Shown here: one piece after another, positions 1 to 9,029 of the stretch
Position numbering within the stretch: the stretch's first letter is position 1
Layout: each line of letters opens with the position of its first letter
NCBI GenBank assembly: GCA_937876695.1
Contig: CALFHW010000142.1
Span: 1 to 24,782, forward strand
Direction: 5' to 3'
From: an uncultured bacterium
GTDB taxonomy: Bacteria; Patescibacteriota; Dojkabacteria; CALFHW01
DNA length: 24,782 nt
Position numbers and translations under genes: made by a program
Notes under the pieces: generated by a model
Told to the model about the DNA's origin: nothing
Seen by the model: only the letters and a program-made list of their open reading frames with translations
Databases searched by the model: none

Positions 1-878
<878 letters not shown>

Positions 879-3236
879 ATGGATTTCCCGCCACGTGGCA
901 ACCCAGAAAACTTTCGCCCGCAAGAGCCAGCAGCGGTAGGTGGCGGCTCAAATATGGACGCGGAAAGATCGGTATCCGATATGCTGGCAGCGAGGTTATC
1001 TGGGCTGTTGAGAGTCGATCGAGCTGAAGTGATTGAGAATGATGATACTACTTTGAATCTTAGTTCGAAGATATTGAAATTAACGATGAATGCGGTATCT
1101 ACGATATCGCAAATGGAGGAGGATTCGATTGCGATCTGGAACTACGCCAAGAATTCCTGGGATCAGGCTAAGGCCTTAATGGATAACCACGGTTTTATTA
1201 GCACTTTCGCCCAGTTGGATATAGCGATGCTCTTCTATACGGCTGCCTCTGATAGGACGACCACTGTCAGTGAGGACGCAGCCACTAAGCAATTGCCTGA
1301 TTTGCTGCTGAATTGGCAAGAGATGCATGAAGTTGGCTCTGAAAGTATGGAGGAGTTTGGAATGAATGCCGTCACAACTTACACAAGGCCCGAGGATATA
1401 CCCCAGCGGTTTGTACGGGATGATAAACCAGCTGTCCGGAAGGGGATATTAAGCGGTATAGGCAGGCAAGCCAAGTCTGGTAGGCCACTCAACCAGGATA
1501 ACCTAAAGAGGGCGGATTCTCCATTTGCGGAGGAACTCCTGGAGAAAATAACTAGACAGGAGATATGGGAGCGCATCCAGATGCTGAAGTTGGTCGCCAG
1601 TGGTGATTTCAGCCAAATGCTCGAAATATACGGTAGCACAGCGGCATCGAAGAGTACTAAGGGGCTAGTTGCAATGGCCAAGTCAATGCTACCTCAGTCA
1701 GATTATAGCGTCGATGAAAATTTGTTGTTAGAAATGGTTGGAACCAGGTATTACGCACCGATGCTGGGTGATATGGCGCAGATTATGCAAGATCTAAGTC
1801 AGTCGGGAATACCTGAGAATGGTGAATTAGCGGGCATTCTCATCCAACAATTGCTAAGACTCAAGATTGCAAACCAACCTCATGCCGAGGCCTACAGACT
1901 TGTTCAAGGTCTATTTGACAGAGCAATTACTGGGCAAGTTGGCGGTGATCAGCATGAAGGTAATCTACTAAGTGTGCGTGAGATTTACCAAGGCAATGGG
2001 GAACTTCGGGGATTGAATTATCTGCGAGAACAAAGTAGTACTTTGAGATCCCAAGCAGGTGAGAGGTTAGTGGCGTACTTGACTAGCAAAAACTTTAACA
2101 GATATACCATAAGTGTAGTGAGCAAGTTACTAGATAATATTTCCAGTCTGTCCCATTGGGATTCCGCCAAAATATATGGTGGGCTTAATGCTGGCCTGGT
2201 TCGAGGCAGTATTAACGTGGCCAATCTGCAAACTGAGAAGGATTTGAGCCCAGTTGCTGCGCTGTTACATATGCTGGCAACAGGTTTAACTCTGCCTGGG
2301 CGTAACGTGCGTAAAGTTATAATTTCCAGGTTAGATGAGGTAGTAGATGCTTGGAATGTTTATTGGAGCCGAGATTTAGATAAACGCAACAAACCACATC
2401 GCTTGCAAAAGAATGGGTCCATTGTTTTTAGAAAATTGGAAGGTTATAAAGAGCCTGAGCTTACGTTAACGCGTGAGAATAGAGTAAACCAACTTCCGGA
2501 TATTCTAAATGCTAACGAGCTAGATCAACAGGTAGCTATGTGGTTAAAGAAACAGAAGATCACTGATTTAGTGGATGGAATAAATCTACCTGCGGAGATA
2601 GCTGGTTTGTCTGCAGGGCAGTTCTTGCTACAAAAATATCCTGCTGGGAACGATCTCAGTATTGCCGGTGGATTCGATATAAATACTGTTTATAAGGCTG
2701 GGGAAATACTAACTCTATTTGAGGAGGGTATAAATCTATTACAGGCAAAAATAAAAAAGCTAGGCAATGTGCACGGCTTCCTTCCATATTTAGAATCAAT
2801 TCAATTTAATTTGGCTGGCCATCCTTTTTTAACACCTCGTAAGTCATCAACTTTTTCAAACTATAATTTTAAGCCAAATAGCGCTGATGGACCCGTAGCT
2901 AGAGTAACTTCGAGTATAAATAAAGAAATTAGCAAGACCCTGCCAGCCTCGCTTTTGTTTATGGCCCAAAGAGAGATTTCACCGGACGCTAAAAGCATTA
3001 TAGGAGCTCGATTTCAGGGCCGGATTTATAATTTCTTCTTGCAGGAATCTTCTTGGTATGCCCAGGGAAGCAGGCACAACAACAGGAGAGGTGAGATGTA
3101 TTACAGACCTGTACCGGGAACGATTGTATTCGCCATACCTACGGGGCAATTGACGACAATCGGGAGTAATGAAAACATAAGGTTTATCCTTCAACATAGC
3201 TTGGTGGTAGGGATATCACCGGGTTACTTTATATAG
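879..3236 (+). CDS. Hypothetical protein, 785 aa, orphan
   Basis: This is a long uninterrupted frame that I do not recognise. It has no signal peptide, no convincing membrane segment, no Walker motif and no metal-binding cluster. The first 25 residues are Pro/Gly rich (MDFPPRGNPENFRPQ) and look disordered. Residues from about 25 to 640 are rich in predicted helix. The last 150 residues are richer in beta-type sequence and aromatic residues. It is probably cytosolic. The ATG at 879 has no Shine-Dalgarno site and only a poor -10-like TAGTTA (867-872) before it. An alternative start is the ATG at 954 (MDAERSVSDM), which would remove the Pro/Gly-rich tail. It is the first gene after the 16S spacer, and the VirD4/TraD-like gene follows after 68 bases with its own promoter, so the two are not clearly one operon. 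Coding status is confident; function is unknown. Confidence 0.85.
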   Translation: MDFPPRGNPENFRPQEPAAVGGGSNMDAERSVSDMLAARLSGLLRVDRAEVIENDDTTLNLSSKILKLTMNAVSTISQMEEDSIAIWNYAKNSWDQAKALMDNHGFISTFAQLDIAMLFYTAASDRTTTVSEDAATKQLPDLLLNWQEMHEVGSESMEEFGMNAVTTYTRPEDIPQRFVRDDKPAVRKGILSGIGRQAKSGRPLNQDNLKRADSPFAEELLEKITRQEIWERIQMLKLVASGDFSQMLEIYGSTAASKSTKGLVAMAKSMLPQSDYSVDENLLLEMVGTRYYAPMLGDMAQIMQDLSQSGIPENGELAGILIQQLLRLKIANQPHAEAYRLVQGLFDRAITGQVGGDQHEGNLLSVREIYQGNGELRGLNYLREQSSTLRSQAGERLVAYLTSKNFNRYTISVVSKLLDNISSLSHWDSAKIYGGLNAGLVRGSINVANLQTEKDLSPVAALLHMLATGLTLPGRNVRKVIISRLDEVVDAWNVYWSRDLDKRNKPHRLQKNGSIVFRKLEGYKEPELTLTRENRVNQLPDILNANELDQQVAMWLKKQKITDLVDGINLPAEIAGLSAGQFLLQKYPAGNDLSIAGGFDINTVYKAGEILTLFEEGINLLQAKIKKLGNVHGFLPYLESIQFNLAGHPFLTPRKSSTFSNYNFKPNSADGPVARVTSSINKEISKTLPASLLFMAQREISPDAKSIIGARFQGRIYNFFLQESSWYAQGSRHNNRRGEMYYRPVPGTIVFAIPTGQLTTIGSNENIRFILQHSLVVGISPGYFI

Positions 3237-3289
3237 GGTTATTATTTATCGAGTGCAATTGTTTCATACTGATATTCACCTTCAGCTTC

Positions 3290-3298
3290 TGCTAGAAT
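3290..3298 (+). promoter_or_regulatory. Extended -10 promoter, leaderless type
   Basis: TGCTAGAAT (TGn plus -10 hexamer at 3293-3298) ends 6 bases before the ATG at 3305. Transcription would start at or next to the start codon. There is no Shine-Dalgarno site and no -35 box at normal spacing. Confidence 0.65.
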
Positions 3299-3304
3299 AG
3301 GGTA

Positions 3305-5668
3305 ATGGACATTACTGCTCTAGTGTTAATTGTGGCTGCCGCTGGCCTGGGGGCGGTGCTATTGGTGCTCCTGCTGCGCTACCAACGCCTGCGAGTTAGC
3401 ATCAACGAACGCATCGAAGATAAAGTAGTGCTGCGCATTACCACTCCCCACGACAACGAAAAGACCCCACAGGCCGCAGAACAGCTCTATGCCTCGCTTT
3501 ACGGAATGCTGAGGGGGAGGGGTAAATCGCTACACCATTTTAGTCTAGAGATTGTGGCTGGTAGCTACGGCATATATTTTCTGGCCGTCATCAATAAGCG
3601 CTACCAGCAGTTTCTAGAGAATCAAATCTACGCGCAGTATCCTGACGCTCAGATTAAGCAAATCCAAGACTATACAGGGGGGCTGATGAGTTCGGGTAAA
3701 AAAATGGCCGCCATAGAGCTGGGCCTAGCTAAGGACTTTTACTTGCCGATTAAGACATTTAAGAGTTTTGAGGTAGACCCACTTGCATCGATCACCAGCG
3801 CCATCAGCAAACTTGAGGGCGACCAGGAAGTTTTCATTCAATACGTGGTGCGCCCGATCGACAATAGCTGGCAGGAGGCAGGCAGACGCAAGATTAACTC
3901 CCGCAAGAATAAGGAGGACGGTGAAGGGAAAAAGGTAACACTTGAGGCCGGGGAGACGGGCGAGCTCAAGGAAATCGAGCTCAAAAGTGCCAAATTGGGC
4001 TTTCAGTTTATCATCCGCATCTTAGCGCAATCCGGTGATCAACTCACTTCCGAGCGCATCCTAGAGGATGTGGAGGCATCGTTCAAACAATTTGAAACTG
4101 GCGTCTATAACAGCATTACCAGCCTAAAGGGAGGTTCAGGGGTATTGAGTACAATTTTAGGTAGGAGGTCACAAGCGACTATGGACGTGCGATCAAAATA
4201 TATGAACAGATTACTGGATGAGATGACGACCGACATAGTCAATATCGAGGAACTAGCCTCACTTTATCACTTGCCAAATGTGACAGTGGAAGTAGCGCGC
4301 ATCGCTTGGTCACGATCCAGAAAGCTCCCATATCCTATGAACTTACCTGGGAGACAGGATGGCGCGCGGATTATCGGTATGACGGATTATCGAAACCTAC
4401 ATTTTCCCTACGGTCTGGCACAGGCAGATCGCAGAAGGCACATGTATATTCTAGGTAAAACTGGTACAGGAAAGTCTACCTCTCTGAAAAATCTGATCAT
4501 GGGCGATATCTATGCCGGCAAAGGGGTAGGGGTAATCGACCCCCACGGGGACTTGATCGATGATATCTTGAGCCTGATCCCCGAGAACCGAATTCAGGAC
4601 GTGGTGCTACTTGATCCGTCAGATGTGGATTTCCCTGTAGGCTTGAATGTGCTGAAGCTCAAAGAGGGTGAGGAGAAGGACATTGTGGCGGATGGAATTG
4701 TAGAGATTTTCAAGAAATTCTTCGATAGTTGGGGACCGAGGTTGCAGTATATCCTGGGGAATTCAATACTTACGCTGCTGCAGGTTCAGAACGTCTCGCT
4801 GGTTGCCTTAACTAGGCTACTGGATGATCCCAATTACCGCAAATTCATCTTGAAACAAATCAATGACCCAATTCTAAAGAAGTTCTGGGAGAGGGAGTAC
4901 GCTGAAATGACTAAGAATCAGAAGCTTTTGACCGAGACATTATCGCCGATTCAAAATAAGGTAGGTCGGTTTACCTCGGGAAGTTTAATTCGCAACATCG
5001 TAGGGCAGGTTAAATCGACAATCGATCTAGAGGATGTGATGAATTCAGGCAAAATCTTCCTGGTAAATCTATCACAAGGTAAAATCGGCGAGGAAAACTC
5101 CGCGCTGCTAGGCGGAATGTTGATTACTAGGCTCTATACCAATGCCATGCAGCGCGTCAAAATCCCGGAGAGCGAGCGTCTGGACTTCTACTTGTACGTA
5201 GACGAGTTCCAGAACTTCGCCACCACCACTTTCGTCAAAATTCTTTCTGAAGCCCGTAAGTACGGGCTAAATCTGGTTGTAGCACATCAGTATGTCGATC
5301 AGTTATTGCCGGAGGTGCGCGACGCTATTTTTGGAAACGTCGGCTCCATGCTCAACTTCGTGGTAGGGCCTAAAGACGCGGCTGTCCTAGAGCGCGAGTA
5401 CAGGCCGCATCTGACGGCTGAGGACCTAGTAAATCTAGAGAAGTATCACTATGTGAATAAGATAACTGTTGAGGGCTCGCAGACCTCGCCGTTTACCGGT
5501 ATTTCGCTGCCGCCCAGCTGGGTTGCCCAAGGCAATAAGCAGAAGATTATCAATCATTCCCGCGAGAAATACGCCTCTCCCAAGGAAGTGGTAGAGGACA
5601 AAATCAATCGCTGGGCCTCCTCCAGCTACAACGATCAAGGCAACCTCATTCAAGCGAACACCAAATAG
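3305..5668 (+). CDS. Membrane-anchored VirD4/TraD-like P-loop ATPase
   Basis: This 787-aa protein resembles type IV secretion coupling proteins and related FtsK/HerA-superfamily ATPases. A single hydrophobic helix (about residues 4-25, rich in Ala/Val/Leu) anchors the N-terminus. A mixed domain of about 330 residues follows, then the ATPase core. The Walker A motif is GKTGTGKST (384-392). The segment GVGVIDPHGD follows about 25 residues later. Walker B is YVDEFQ, with D633 and E634, followed by the SEARKYGLNLVVAHQ stretch typical of the family. Known relatives couple DNA or protein substrates to a secretion channel, or act in conjugative transfer. No relaxase, VirB4 or pilus gene is visible nearby, so whether this one moves DNA, protein or acts with pili is open. 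The N-terminal domain differs from classical TraD and may be a lineage-specific version. It has its own leaderless promoter. Confidence 0.85.
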   Translation: MDITALVLIVAAAGLGAVLLVLLLRYQRLRVSINERIEDKVVLRITTPHDNEKTPQAAEQLYASLYGMLRGRGKSLHHFSLEIVAGSYGIYFLAVINKRYQQFLENQIYAQYPDAQIKQIQDYTGGLMSSGKKMAAIELGLAKDFYLPIKTFKSFEVDPLASITSAISKLEGDQEVFIQYVVRPIDNSWQEAGRRKINSRKNKEDGEGKKVTLEAGETGELKEIELKSAKLGFQFIIRILAQSGDQLTSERILEDVEASFKQFETGVYNSITSLKGGSGVLSTILGRRSQATMDVRSKYMNRLLDEMTTDIVNIEELASLYHLPNVTVEVARIAWSRSRKLPYPMNLPGRQDGARIIGMTDYRNLHFPYGLAQADRRRHMYILGKTGTGKSTSLKNLIMGDIYAGKGVGVIDPHGDLIDDILSLIPENRIQDVVLLDPSDVDFPVGLNVLKLKEGEEKDIVADGIVEIFKKFFDSWGPRLQYILGNSILTLLQVQNVSLVALTRLLDDPNYRKFILKQINDPILKKFWEREYAEMTKNQKLLTETLSPIQNKVGRFTSGSLIRNIVGQVKSTIDLEDVMNSGKIFLVNLSQGKIGEENSALLGGMLITRLYTNAMQRVKIPESERLDFYLYVDEFQNFATTTFVKILSEARKYGLNLVVAHQYVDQLLPEVRDAIFGNVGSMLNFVVGPKDAAVLEREYRPHLTAEDLVNLEKYHYVNKITVEGSQTSPFTGISLPPSWVAQGNKQKIINHSREKYASPKEVVEDKINRWASSSYNDQGNLIQANTK

Positions 5669-5696
5669 ACAATTTACCGTATGCTAGTTTATAGCG

Positions 5697-5725
5697 TTGT
5701 AATATAACGGCTTGTTCCGTATAAT
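5697..5725 (+). promoter_or_regulatory. Sigma-70 type promoter for the 427-aa gene
   Basis: TTGTAA (5697-5702) and TATAAT (5720-5725) are separated by 17 bases, the best full promoter in the window. The -10 box ends 8 bases before the ATG at 5734, so the transcript would have essentially no 5' leader. Confidence 0.75.
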
Positions 5726-5733
5726 GCAATACT

Positions 5734-7017
5734 ATGGGAGCTGAACATACAGAAGTAGAGATAAAATCAGGCAGTGCCAAAGAGAAGCATATAAGACCAA
5801 TCCACACGATTAATATGGTTAACACTGGTGAGGGTAATAGACCGGTGTCGATCACACTTTATATGGAGGCAGAACAGCAGCAGATAACAGGACTTATTGA
5901 GTACCTGCGTCGACATGGTATATCAGACTTACCAAAGGGTGGATCTAGTTCAGGGATATATATGGTACCGTCAGACACTTCTCTCACTCCAACTGGGGTG
6001 GTGAGTATTGAGAGATTTGTAGACCAAGATGAGATTTCAGCTAATTTAGCTCATGCTGCTCAGATACTAAACACAGCAGTAAACTTGTCTTGTAAAGAAG
6101 TGAAGGAAGACGTGGAGCTGGGTAAGGCGGACCATATGATTGCTGAGTCCGCTTGGGCAATAGCAACACACTGTACCGAGGATTATCAAAAGTTGGGGGT
6201 AGTTAGGGAACTTCTGAATAATATCTTTACTATTGCCTATGAAACCACCACATTGATATTGAGGACTGATGACCAGCCTGTATTAGCTAGTTTTGATGAG
6301 CATACTGCTAAGCATGTTAGAAGCATGATGCATCCTCATCAGAGCCTTTGGGGTTACATATCTCAAGTAGGACTCGGCACTGAAGGCTTTACTTACTTCA
6401 GCAGCCCAAAAGGGGTGATTAATGATAATCAAGGTTTGATGACTCTGATAACCGCTATAGTGCTTAAGAAAGCACATAAATGCTATTCTAAGAATGCACC
6501 CGAGGGTGCATCTAAAACTGCTATTGAAGGCACACTAGATACATTTCTACAAACTAAACCCGAGGTTATTCATAAATTGTTATTAAAAGCTGCTAGGGGA
6601 GTTGAGGCATCAATTGGAGGTGATGGGAATGGGCTGGAACCCAGACTAATAGTTGAGATAGAGGGGGTAGGGCCGGATTCACTCTTGAAGCTGGGTCTGG
6701 ATGGCGCTGCCCAATCTGAGTTAACAGAAAGAATTACAACTTATAACGAGATGTTAGACAAAATAATAGAGCTTGTCTCTGGGCCCGTAAAATCATTTTG
6801 TGACGCGAACAATATTACTGTGGGTGTTGTACCGAGTAATTCTGCTAGACGTCAAAATATCTGCCCAGTACTTAAGCATCCGGGTGAGGTAGTAGGTCAG
6901 AACGCTGAAAGCATCCCTCTTCACCGGGGATACGATCATCCACAAGTGGCCTACATGGAGCAGGTAGAGCTAGTGTATGCAGTTCTACGAAGGCTAAGAG
7001 GAATGATGACTGCTTAG
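5734..7017 (+). CDS. Hypothetical protein, 427 aa, orphan
   Basis: I do not recognise this protein. It has no signal peptide or membrane helix and reads as soluble and largely helical. The N-terminal 110 residues contain beta-type stretches (RPVSITLYMEAEQQQ, then SGIYMVPSD). Residues 110-300 are helical with scattered His and Cys, including the cluster MMHPHQ. Residues from about 300 to 427 are helical and end in a basic segment, AVLRRLRGMM. The residues do not assemble into a metal or nucleotide site that I can name. A strong promoter sits directly before the ATG. The gene is convergent with the small coiled-coil gene; only 47 bases separate them and no clear terminator is visible. Coding is confident from length, promoter placement and codon use. 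Confidence 0.82.
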   Translation: MGAEHTEVEIKSGSAKEKHIRPIHTINMVNTGEGNRPVSITLYMEAEQQQITGLIEYLRRHGISDLPKGGSSSGIYMVPSDTSLTPTGVVSIERFVDQDEISANLAHAAQILNTAVNLSCKEVKEDVELGKADHMIAESAWAIATHCTEDYQKLGVVRELLNNIFTIAYETTTLILRTDDQPVLASFDEHTAKHVRSMMHPHQSLWGYISQVGLGTEGFTYFSSPKGVINDNQGLMTLITAIVLKKAHKCYSKNAPEGASKTAIEGTLDTFLQTKPEVIHKLLLKAARGVEASIGGDGNGLEPRLIVEIEGVGPDSLLKLGLDGAAQSELTERITTYNEMLDKIIELVSGPVKSFCDANNITVGVVPSNSARRQNICPVLKHPGEVVGQNAESIPLHRGYDHPQVAYMEQVELVYAVLRRLRGMMTA

Positions 7018-7064
7018 AGTATTTTGTTTGGTGAACCTGCCTTTTCACAGTATTGCGACTAATA

Positions 7065-7451
7065 TTATGTTCTATCAACAACATGTGTGAGCAAACCACC
7101 TCTCTGCAGGGCATTTTCATGCCTATTGAACTGCGCTTCAAACTGCCGATTGCGGATGACAAGTTCAGTATTCACTAAATCGTAGAGTTGTAATACCAGA
7201 TCTTGCAGGTTTCTGAACTCCATTCTCAATTCATCGAATTCCTTACGGGTTGGATAGTCTTCTTTGTTTGGCATATAAGCGACTAGAGTATAGATGTCCT
7301 GCTTAGTGGCATAGTTCTCGAGCTTTTTATCTAGATAGTCTTTGGTGACGAACTGGTCCAATTTTTTATCTAGGTACTCTTTAGTGACAAGCTGGCTAAA
7401 GTCTATGCTGGCCAGATGTTCTATCTGATTTTGCGGGTCTTGGTTGTTCAT
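7065..7451 (-). CDS. Small coiled-coil protein with 13-residue repeats
   Basis: The predicted protein has 128 residues. Its middle is built from units of 13 residues: VTKEYLDKKLDQF (22-34), VTKDYLDKKLENY (35-47), a diverged ATKQDIYTLVAYM (48-60), and a further diverged unit with NK in the same place. Charged helix suited to a coiled coil follows to the C-terminus. Such TK-spaced helical repeats occur in tail-fibre stalks and in many small bacterial coiled-coil proteins; I cannot give a function. The frame extends upstream to an ATG at 7508, but I chose the ATG at 7451 because TATTAT (7458-7463, minus strand) ends 6 bases before it, matching other starts in the window. It is divergent from ung. 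Confidence 0.75.
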   Translation of the reverse strand: MNNQDPQNQIEHLASIDFSQLVTKEYLDKKLDQFVTKDYLDKKLENYATKQDIYTLVAYMPNKEDYPTRKEFDELRMEFRNLQDLVLQLYDLVNTELVIRNRQFEAQFNRHENALQRGGLLTHVVDRT

Positions 7452-7457
7452 ATGGAT

Positions 7458-7463
7458 ATAATA
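7458..7463 (-). promoter_or_regulatory. -10 box, leaderless type, for the coiled-coil gene
   Basis: TATTAT on the minus strand lies 6 bases before the ATG at 7451. No Shine-Dalgarno site is present. It decides the start in favour of 7451 over 7508. Confidence 0.5.
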
Positions 7464-7518
7464 GCGAATAGTTCTAAAATAATCATGAAGGAATCCTAAA
7501 ATTCGCATTAAAAATGAC

Positions 7519-7524
7519 TATAAT
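7519..7524 (+). promoter_or_regulatory. -10 box, leaderless type, for ung
   Basis: TATAAT ends 6 bases before the ATG at 7531. I find no -35 box at 16-18 bases and no Shine-Dalgarno site. Confidence 0.65.
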
Positions 7525-7530
7525 GTCAGC

Positions 7531-8265
7531 ATGAGTGACAATAATGAAGGCCAAGGCCAAGGCCAAGGCCAAGGCAAAGAGGTAAAGCTCCCAGCAGGTT
7601 GGAAGTCTGCGCTGGCGGGTGAGACCGCAAAATCTTACTTCCAGCAGCTGCGAGAGTTTGTCCGTCAGGAGTACGCAGGTAAAAAGGTGTTTCCCCACCC
7701 CAGTAGGGTGTTTGCTGCGCTGCAGGCCTGCGACATTGATCAGGTGAAAGTTGTAATCCTCGGCCAAGACCCATATCATACACCTGGGATGGCAACAGGA
7801 TTATCATTTAGCGTTCCAGCAGGTGGTGTGGGAGGCAGAATCCCACCTTCCCTACAAAATATTTTCAAGGAAATTGAGGCAGATACAGGCAGGGCTTCAC
7901 AGTGCTTAAATGGTGACCTTACAGCTTGGGCAGAGCAGGGGGTGTTGCTTTTAAATGCCACCTTGACTGTAGAAGCGGGCAAGGCGGGTTCACATCAAGG
8001 TAAGGGTTGGGAACAATTCACTGACGCTGTTATAAGTCAGCTTGCCGCTAGCAGGCCTGGGTTAGTCTACATGCTCTGGGGCAATTACGCCAGGCAAAAG
8101 AAAACGTTGATTGAGGAGGCTGGAGCAGTTGGTGAGGCAAATCTCATCCTCGAGGCAGCCCACCCATCGCCTTTCTCAGCGCATAAGGGGTTCTTTGGCT
8201 GCAAGCATTTCAGCAAGGCAAGCGATTACTTATCCAGAAAAGGTATTGGTCAGATAAGATGGTGA
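7531..8265 (+). CDS. ung: Uracil-DNA glycosylase, family 1
   Basis: This enzyme removes uracil from DNA to start base excision repair. The 244 residues cover the whole family 1 fold. The catalytic water-activating motif is GQDPYH (78-83, with D80). The uracil-binding strand is LLLNATLTV (139-147), with N142 expected to read the base. HPSPFS (211-216) is the minor-groove loop with the catalytic His. The MLWGNYA strand lies between them. The N-terminus carries a low-complexity GQGQGQGQGK tract encoded by a hexanucleotide repeat, outside the catalytic domain. The start is fixed by the -10 box immediately upstream. The gene is divergent from the coiled-coil gene and is followed after 94 bases by an orphan gene with its own promoter. 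Confidence 0.97.
   Translation: MSDNNEGQGQGQGQGKEVKLPAGWKSALAGETAKSYFQQLREFVRQEYAGKKVFPHPSRVFAALQACDIDQVKVVILGQDPYHTPGMATGLSFSVPAGGVGGRIPPSLQNIFKEIEADTGRASQCLNGDLTAWAEQGVLLLNATLTVEAGKAGSHQGKGWEQFTDAVISQLAASRPGLVYMLWGNYARQKKTLIEEAGAVGEANLILEAAHPSPFSAHKGFFGCKHFSKASDYLSRKGIGQIRW
7549..7572 (+). repeat. Hexanucleotide tandem repeat (GGCCAA)x4 in ung
   Basis: Four perfect copies of GGCCAA, plus a partial fifth, encode alternating Gly-Gln near the N-terminus of Ung. Copy number changes would keep the reading frame and only alter the length of a flexible tail. Confidence 0.9.
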
Positions 8266-8299
8266 GAGAGCCTGATATGACCTAGCAGCAAAGAAATAA

Positions 8300-8329
8300 T
8301 TGAACTATCGAAGGCCGCCGTTGTATAAT
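8300..8329 (+). promoter_or_regulatory. Promoter for the 211-aa gene
   Basis: TTGAAC (8300-8305) and TATAAT (8324-8329) are separated by 18 bases. The expected start near 8337 gives an A/T-rich leader of about 23 bases, unlike the leaderless pattern. A second TATAAT at 8353-8358 lies only 1 base from the ATG and is too close to act for this start. Confidence 0.6.
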
Positions 8330-8359
8330 CGCACCATATAATTTTATTAGTTTATAATT

Positions 8360-8995
8360 ATGTCAATTCTTCCTCTATCTGAAAGAGACCCCGAGTCTAG
8401 GCCAACTTGGTACATGACTCCAGATGGGAAGTTAATGCCAGAAGAGCAGTTTACTCCAATTTTTGGTGAGCAATTAATTCTAGATAATGATCAAACAGTT
8501 GATGGACTCATCAATTTATTGGGCCAAGAGGAGACTATAATTACAGACGGTGGTATTAGAGTCTTTGAAAAGTATCCAGAAAAAGTAGGTGTTGATAGGT
8601 ATAAAATATTTGTTTTAGTTCGCAGCGAAGATGAGACAGTTGCAGGTGGGACTAACTATCGTGCTATTCAGTTCAATGAGAAAAATGATAGGGAAATGGA
8701 CTTACTGCGCTTAGCGAATGTAGATGGTCACCCAATGCGAGTGGAAAGTCGTGACCATGTCACGACAATTGATTGGGTACCTAAGACTTATAACCAAAAG
8801 GCGGATAGATATGAGAGAGGTGCAAGGCTAGTAAAACCAATCACCATAACGACTGAAACACCCGAAGGCAAGAAATATAGAGTTATTGAGATTGAGTATA
8901 GTCCTTTTGATAAATCGCTAAGTAAGATTATGGATGGCGATGTTGAGTCACCTGATTTCAAACAGGCACTAATTAATAGATTAACGGCGAATTAA
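8360..8995 (+). CDS. Hypothetical protein, 211 aa
   Basis: I do not recognise this protein. It has no signal peptide or membrane segment. The sequence is rich in Asp, Glu, Lys and Arg with alternating hydrophobic residues (RYKIFVLVRSED, KPITITTETPEGKKYRVIEIEY), which suggests a small beta-rich soluble domain. The first 35 residues contain PTWYMTPDGKLMPEEQ and look extended. No catalytic cluster is visible. It lies between ung and a HAD phosphatase gene, and each of these has its own promoter, so the neighbourhood says little about its job. No Shine-Dalgarno site precedes the ATG. Confidence 0.78.
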   Translation: MSILPLSERDPESRPTWYMTPDGKLMPEEQFTPIFGEQLILDNDQTVDGLINLLGQEETIITDGGIRVFEKYPEKVGVDRYKIFVLVRSEDETVAGGTNYRAIQFNEKNDREMDLLRLANVDGHPMRVESRDHVTTIDWVPKTYNQKADRYERGARLVKPITITTETPEGKKYRVIEIEYSPFDKSLSKIMDGDVESPDFKQALINRLTAN

Positions 8996-9014
8996 CTTCT
9001 ATCAGCCAGGGATC

Positions 9015-9023
9015 TGCTATCAT
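9015..9023 (+). promoter_or_regulatory. Extended -10 promoter, leaderless type, for the HAD gene
   Basis: TGCTATCAT has TGn directly before the hexamer TATCAT (9018-9023), which ends 6 bases before the ATG at 9030. There is no Shine-Dalgarno site. Confidence 0.6.
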
Positions 9024-9029
9024 AATTGA

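Noticed and set aside
3305..5668. Evidence for an integrated conjugative element
   Set aside because: Only the coupling-type ATPase is present; no relaxase, integrase, VirB4 or attachment-site repeats are visible around it.
7452..7508. Earlier ATG for the coiled-coil gene
   Set aside because: The -10 box at 7458-7463 lies inside this extension and points to 7451 as the start.
8353..8358. TATAAT 1 base before the 211-aa gene start
   Set aside because: Transcription from it would begin inside the gene; the pair at 8300-8329 fits better.
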